58,135 bases of DNA from CAVQUE01 sp046290435 (GTDB lineage: Bacteria; Actinomycetota; Acidimicrobiia; Acidimicrobiales; UBA8592), in the NCBI GenBank assembly GCA_046290435.1, contig JBKAGO010000056.1:1-58135 (forward strand). Direction: 5' to 3'. Below, piece by piece: positions 54,753 to 58,135 of the stretch (positions within the stretch are counted from its first letter, which is position 1; each line of letters begins with the position of its first letter). The position numbers and the translations under genes are program-made. The notes under the pieces were generated by a model that worked only from the letters and a program-made list of their open reading frames with translations, ran no database searches and had not been told where the DNA came from.

Positions 54753-54800
54753 AACCGCTGGGGTAACCGCTGGGGTAACCGTTGGGGTAACCGCTGGGGT
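54753..54800 (-). repeat. Four 12-bp tandem repeats abutting a hairpin element
   Basis: AACCGCTGGGGT repeats four times (third unit with one change) and the last GGGGT is the first five bases of the 88-bp hairpin element at 54796. Such joins suggest a slipped or repeated insertion site. Confidence 0.9.
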
Positions 54801-54883
54801 CAAGTCGTACTTTCAACCAACTCGGCACGCAGCGGCCTCCAGGCTCGACGACCTGGAGTTGGTTGAAAGTACGACTTGACCCC
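54796..54883. repeat. 88-bp long-hairpin element (copy 3)
   Basis: GGGGTCAAGTCGTACTTTCA plus ACCAACTC is perfectly inverted at the other end. It shares the outer GGGGTCAAGTC with the copy in the B2 gene, but the inner arm differs. It lies in the 54714-55046 gap between divergent M15 and propeller genes; apart from the 12-bp tandem repeat no other feature was seen there. Confidence 0.9.
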
Positions 54884-55046
54884 TGTTGCCCGGGCCCCTG
54901 TCGCACGGGAGTCGGTCGCACCCGGCACCGCTGTCGCCCGAACCCTGTTGTCCGGACGTTGACATCGCAGTGTCACAGGCGCGTGCGAGACTTGGCGGCT
55001 TCGGGCGGGTGGCGTCCGTGGCCGCACACGAGGGAAGAACGCGACG

Positions 55047-56870
55047 ATGGTGGTCCAACAGCGGTGGCAGACGACGGCGGCGATGGCCGTTGCGGGCGCA
55101 GCGGTGCTCGTCGTCGTGCTCGCCGTGGTGCTCGGTGCCACCGTCGCGGGCGGCCAGACCACCCCCGACTCGGCCATCACCATCGACGGTGTCACCGACG
55201 CCTCCGCGGTGTCGATGCAGCTCGACCGGGCCGAGCGGCCCGTCATCGCCTACCACGACGACGCCAACGGCGACCTCCGACTCCTGCGCTGCACCACCCC
55301 GGCATGCACCGGCCCGCAGACCTCGGTGCTGCTCGACGGCGCCGGTGACGTCGGATCGGCCCTGTCGCTGGCGCTCGACGCCGCCGACCGTCCGGTGGTC
55401 GCCTACTACGACGCCACCAACGGCGATCTCAAGATCATTCGCTGCGCCACCGCACGCTGCACCGATGCCCCCACGCCGGTGGTCGCCGACAGCCCCGGCG
55501 ACGTCGGCAACTGGCCGTCGCTCGCCCTGGCGTCGGACGGCACGCCAGTCGTCGCCTACCACGACGCCACCACCGGCGATCTCAAGGTCCTCACGTGCGG
55601 CACCCAGGACTGCGCGGGCTCGCTCTTCGTCGACCCCCCGGCCCGCACGGCCGTGCGGCGGGTCACCGATGCCTCCGTCGGCGGCACCGACGGGCTGTAC
55701 CCGTCGCTCACCCTCGACCCCGACGACCGGCCCGTCATCTCGTACTGGTCGTCCAGCGAGAACTGGCTCCTCGTGCTGCGCTGCCCCAACACCAACTGCC
55801 AAGGCGACTTCAGCGACGTACCCAACGCCGTCATCGATGCCGACACCGGCGCCGGGCCGGTGGCCAGCGACATCGCCCTCGCCGCCGACGGCCGACCCGT
55901 CATCGCCTACTTCCAGCCCCGCGAGTCCGAGCTGCGCGTCGCCCGGTGCGCCACCGCCAACTGCGTACGCCGCGTCGGCGGCGCCTGGGAGGTCGCCGCA
56001 GGGTCCGAGGCGCCCGACCCGTCGACGGGTGTGCACGGTCAGAACCCGTCGCTGGCCATCAGCACCCTCGACCGCCCCGTCGTCGCCTACCGCTTCGCCG
56101 CGGGAGGCGATCTCGCCGTGGGGCACTGCACCAACAGCGACTGCTCGGGCCCCCAGGGTCCGACCCGGCCCGACCTCGCCGGCGACGTCGGCATCGATCC
56201 GTCGATGGACCTCGACGCCGCCGGTAACCCCATCGTCGTGCACCTCACCGCCGGAGGCCAGGCCCGCCTCGTGCGCTGCGCCGACCCCGCAGGGTGCGGT
56301 AGCCGCGATGCCGACGTCGACGGCGTCGCCGACGATGTCGACAACTGTCCCGGGGTGGCCAACCCCACCCAATCCGACCTCGACCGCGACGGCGTCGGCG
56401 ACGCCTGCGACCCCGAAACCGAGCCCACCCATGGCGCGTTCCGGATCTGTCGGGGCATGGGGCCGCTCAACCCCATCGTCGGCACACGTGGTGACGACAT
56501 CCTGCGCGGCACCCCCGGCAACGACGTCATCGTCGGCCGCGGCGGCGACGACCTCATCCTCGGGCGAGGCGGCAACGACTGCATCATCGCCGGCTCGGGT
56601 GCCGATGCGGTCGTCGCCGGTCGCGGCAACGATCGCATCGACCTCGGCCGCGGCAACGACACCGCCACCGGCGGGCCCGGACGCGACCGCATCGTCGGCC
56701 GCGGCGGCAACGACACCCTCGACGGCAACGGCGGCAACGACCGCCTCGTCGGCGGGCCTGGCAACGACACCCTCACCGGCGGTCCAGGCGACGACCGTCT
56801 GGTGGGCGGCCCCGGCCGCGACCGCTGCGACGGAGGGCCCGGCACCAACCGCCTCGTCGGCTGCGAGTAG
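55047..56870 (+). CDS. Secreted propeller-like, TSP3 and RTX-repeat protein
   Basis: 607 aa. N-terminal TM/signal (AGAAVLVVVLAVVLGATVAG). About eight repeats of ~50 residues follow, each with a core like PVVAYYDATNGDLKIIRC, ending in Cys-x(4)-Cys pairs; this looks like a beta-propeller. A TSP3 loop (DVDGVADDVDNCPGVANP, DLDRDGVGDACDPE) and ten or more GGxGxD repeats (RGGDDLILGRGGNDCIIAGS) complete it. ATG 55047. It resembles the gene at 35547-37043 in the order propeller-TSP3-RTX, though the blades differ. Role unknown. Confidence 0.8.
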   Translation: MVVQQRWQTTAAMAVAGAAVLVVVLAVVLGATVAGGQTTPDSAITIDGVTDASAVSMQLDRAERPVIAYHDDANGDLRLLRCTTPACTGPQTSVLLDGAGDVGSALSLALDAADRPVVAYYDATNGDLKIIRCATARCTDAPTPVVADSPGDVGNWPSLALASDGTPVVAYHDATTGDLKVLTCGTQDCAGSLFVDPPARTAVRRVTDASVGGTDGLYPSLTLDPDDRPVISYWSSSENWLLVLRCPNTNCQGDFSDVPNAVIDADTGAGPVASDIALAADGRPVIAYFQPRESELRVARCATANCVRRVGGAWEVAAGSEAPDPSTGVHGQNPSLAISTLDRPVVAYRFAAGGDLAVGHCTNSDCSGPQGPTRPDLAGDVGIDPSMDLDAAGNPIVVHLTAGGQARLVRCADPAGCGSRDADVDGVADDVDNCPGVANPTQSDLDRDGVGDACDPETEPTHGAFRICRGMGPLNPIVGTRGDDILRGTPGNDVIVGRGGDDLILGRGGNDCIIAGSGADAVVAGRGNDRIDLGRGNDTATGGPGRDRIVGRGGNDTLDGNGGNDRLVGGPGNDTLTGGPGDDRLVGGPGRDRCDGGPGTNRLVGCE

Positions 56871-57003
56871 CCGCTCCGGCCGTCACGATGGCCGGTGTTG
56901 CCTCCGAGTTGCGCAAGTCTGGTGCGATGGTCACCTCCGACGAGATCTCCACCGGGGACCTCTGAGGAGCCCGGCACAGAGTCACCGACGAGAGGACGCG
57001 ATC

Positions 57004-58065
57004 GTGAGCGAGACGCAGGACTGGATCGAACCGGAGGACGCGGCAGCGCAGCTCGGCGGCGGCAGGGTCTTCACCACTGTGGAACGGTCCCGCTTCTACG
57101 ACCAGCTGCGGCGCGGCGACGTCGTGTTGTTCAGCTCTCTGGACGACCTCGGGGTGCTCGGCGAGTCGATCGAGCGGCGACCCGTCTACCACTCGTCGAT
57201 CTATCTCGGGAAGTACCCCGACTGCAGCGCAAGCGGATCGGAGCGCCACGTCGTGCTCCACAACGTCAGCTACCTCTGGTGGAGCGACAACACCCGCCAC
57301 AGGCCGCAACGTCACCAGGGCGAAGTCCTCACCTCCGGTGCCGCCGACTATTGGATCCCGCGGGCGCATGCAGAGCTCTTTCCGCCCTCGGACGGGACCT
57401 CGGGGCCCGAAGCTCTGGCCGATGCCCGTGCCGATGCCCTCGTTGCACTCTCCAGCCGCGGCGGAATCGGACCGACATTCATCGACGCTTACCTCGACAG
57501 CGATGTCGAAGAGAAACTCTGGCACCACCTGGAGCCGTGGTGGACCGACCCCGCGCCTGCGCGGACGCAGCGAGTCCGAAAGATCCGTATGGCCGTCGCG
57601 CTCCGGCACGAGTCGCTCCTCGGCGCGCCCACCGAGGAGGCAGGTACGCCATTCGACGCTGCGCTCATCGGCCTCGCCAAGGATTGGAACGCGACCGGCG
57701 AGAGCGGCGGCTTTCCGGCGGCCGAACTGGCGGCGATGGTGCCCACCTTGTCGCAACGACCGGGGTTTGCGTCGATCGTGCCCGGCCAGGTCCCACCGAG
57801 CCTGGGCATCGCCATGCTCCACCACAACCCGACCGCGGGCGAGAAGGCCATCTGCGCCATGTACTGCGCCAAGGTGTACGAGAAGGCAGGTCTGCCTCTC
57901 ACGCTCGATGCCGTGCCCATCTACTACGACCCCACGCGCCGCTACCACACGCCGCGCGACCTCTGGGACTGCCCCGAGCTCCATCCCATCGCAATGCTGG
58001 TCGTGCCGCCGGATCGGGGCACGCGTTTCAGCCCCCCGCTCAGCCTGAATCCACCGCTGCGTTGA
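57004..58065 (+). CDS. Permuted papain-like (YiiX/NlpC-P60-fold) hydrolase
   Basis: 353 aa from GTG 57004 (GAGAGG upstream). The first core element is RRGDVVLFSSLDDLGVLGES followed by PVYHSSIYLGKYPD, which holds the catalytic His of a circularly permuted papain fold; the Cys is late, in AICAMYCAKVYEKAGLPL. That order (His first, Cys last) is typical of YiiX-like and lecithin:retinol acyltransferase-like enzymes, which cleave amide, ester or thioester bonds. No signal peptide is evident, so it acts in the cytoplasm. Nothing nearby defines its substrate. Confidence 0.65.
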   Translation: MSETQDWIEPEDAAAQLGGGRVFTTVERSRFYDQLRRGDVVLFSSLDDLGVLGESIERRPVYHSSIYLGKYPDCSASGSERHVVLHNVSYLWWSDNTRHRPQRHQGEVLTSGAADYWIPRAHAELFPPSDGTSGPEALADARADALVALSSRGGIGPTFIDAYLDSDVEEKLWHHLEPWWTDPAPARTQRVRKIRMAVALRHESLLGAPTEEAGTPFDAALIGLAKDWNATGESGGFPAAELAAMVPTLSQRPGFASIVPGQVPPSLGIAMLHHNPTAGEKAICAMYCAKVYEKAGLPLTLDAVPIYYDPTRRYHTPRDLWDCPELHPIAMLVVPPDRGTRFSPPLSLNPPLR

Positions 58066-58135
58066 TGGGGTGACGGGGGCGCGTCCACCAAAAAGGCCTC
58101 CTGAGCTGGGACGATCGTGATGTCTGAAGTCACGG
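58066..58135. other. Right edge, possible insertion-sequence end
   Basis: After the stop of the hydrolase a GGGACGATCGTGATGTCTGA motif appears. On the minus strand this reads TCAGACATCACGATCGTCCC, reminiscent of the GATCGTCCC motifs at 37381-37475. It may be the start of an IS-like element outside the window. Confidence 0.25.

Noticed and set aside
54796..54883. Ordinary rho-independent terminator
   Set aside because: The arms are 28 bp with a 32-base loop and no T-tract; size and ends match two other copies, one of which is inside a coding region.

Overview
The window is GC-rich actinobacterial DNA. Dense GTG/ATG starts, four-base stop/start overlaps, two DUF222-HNH genes and many secreted calcium-binding-repeat proteins fit a free-living, possibly marine, actinobacterium such as an Acidimicrobiia member. 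That taxonomic guess is inference. I saw no rRNA, tRNA or CRISPR.

Layout. (1) 1-3.1 kb is an insertion-sequence graveyard: an IS3-type element on the minus strand appears split by a chimeric IS21/IS3 insertion. (2) 3.1-10.8 kb is a visibly less GC-rich island, all minus strand: two GT4 glycosyltransferases, an RmlD-like reductase, a PQQ-type sugar dehydrogenase-like secreted protein, a sugar-nucleotide SDR and a phosphoglycosyl transferase. (3) 10.9-18.3 kb carries a DUF4012 membrane protein, a lipoprotein, two RTX-repeat secreted proteins (one frameshifted) and the first DUF222-HNH repeat unit. (4) 18.4-30.3 kb is the main polysaccharide operon, tightly overlapped on the minus strand: phosphoglycosyl transferase, SDR epimerase, sulfotransferase, hexapeptide acyltransferase, flippase, GT4, nucleotidyltransferase, multi-pass polymerase and two beta-helix secreted proteins. 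It looks like a Wzx/Wzy-type pathway for a decorated, probably sulfated and acylated, extracellular polysaccharide. (5) 30.5-44.3 kb holds a large LamG/sugar-dehydrogenase protein, a paralogous pair of unknown secreted proteins, more RTX proteins, the second DUF222-HNH unit, a UDP-xylose-synthase-like SDR and a Wzz/BY-kinase fusion for chain length and export control.

(6) 44.3-51.5 kb is a lasso-peptide-type RiPP operon on the minus strand, in transcription order: B1 (PqqD-like leader binder), HPr-kinase-like kinase, asparagine-synthetase-like cyclase, precursor, terminator, ABC exporter, B2 leader protease. The precursor has a clear lasso leader but an unusually long predicted core (about 44 residues) starting with Asp and holding two Cys. 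Between B1 and the kinase lies an array of seven 40-bp hairpin repeats spaced exactly 62 or 93 bp apart. An 89-bp perfect inverted-repeat element sits in frame inside the B2 gene.

(7) 51.5-58.1 kb has a fatty acid desaturase, a DUF2442/DUF4160 pair flanked by 21-bp direct repeats that duplicate the 3' end of the adjacent M15 peptidase gene, a propeller/RTX protein and a permuted papain-like hydrolase. Three 88-89 bp hairpin elements with shared GGGGTCA termini but different, internally complementary arms are scattered at 41.0, 44.6 and 54.8 kb.
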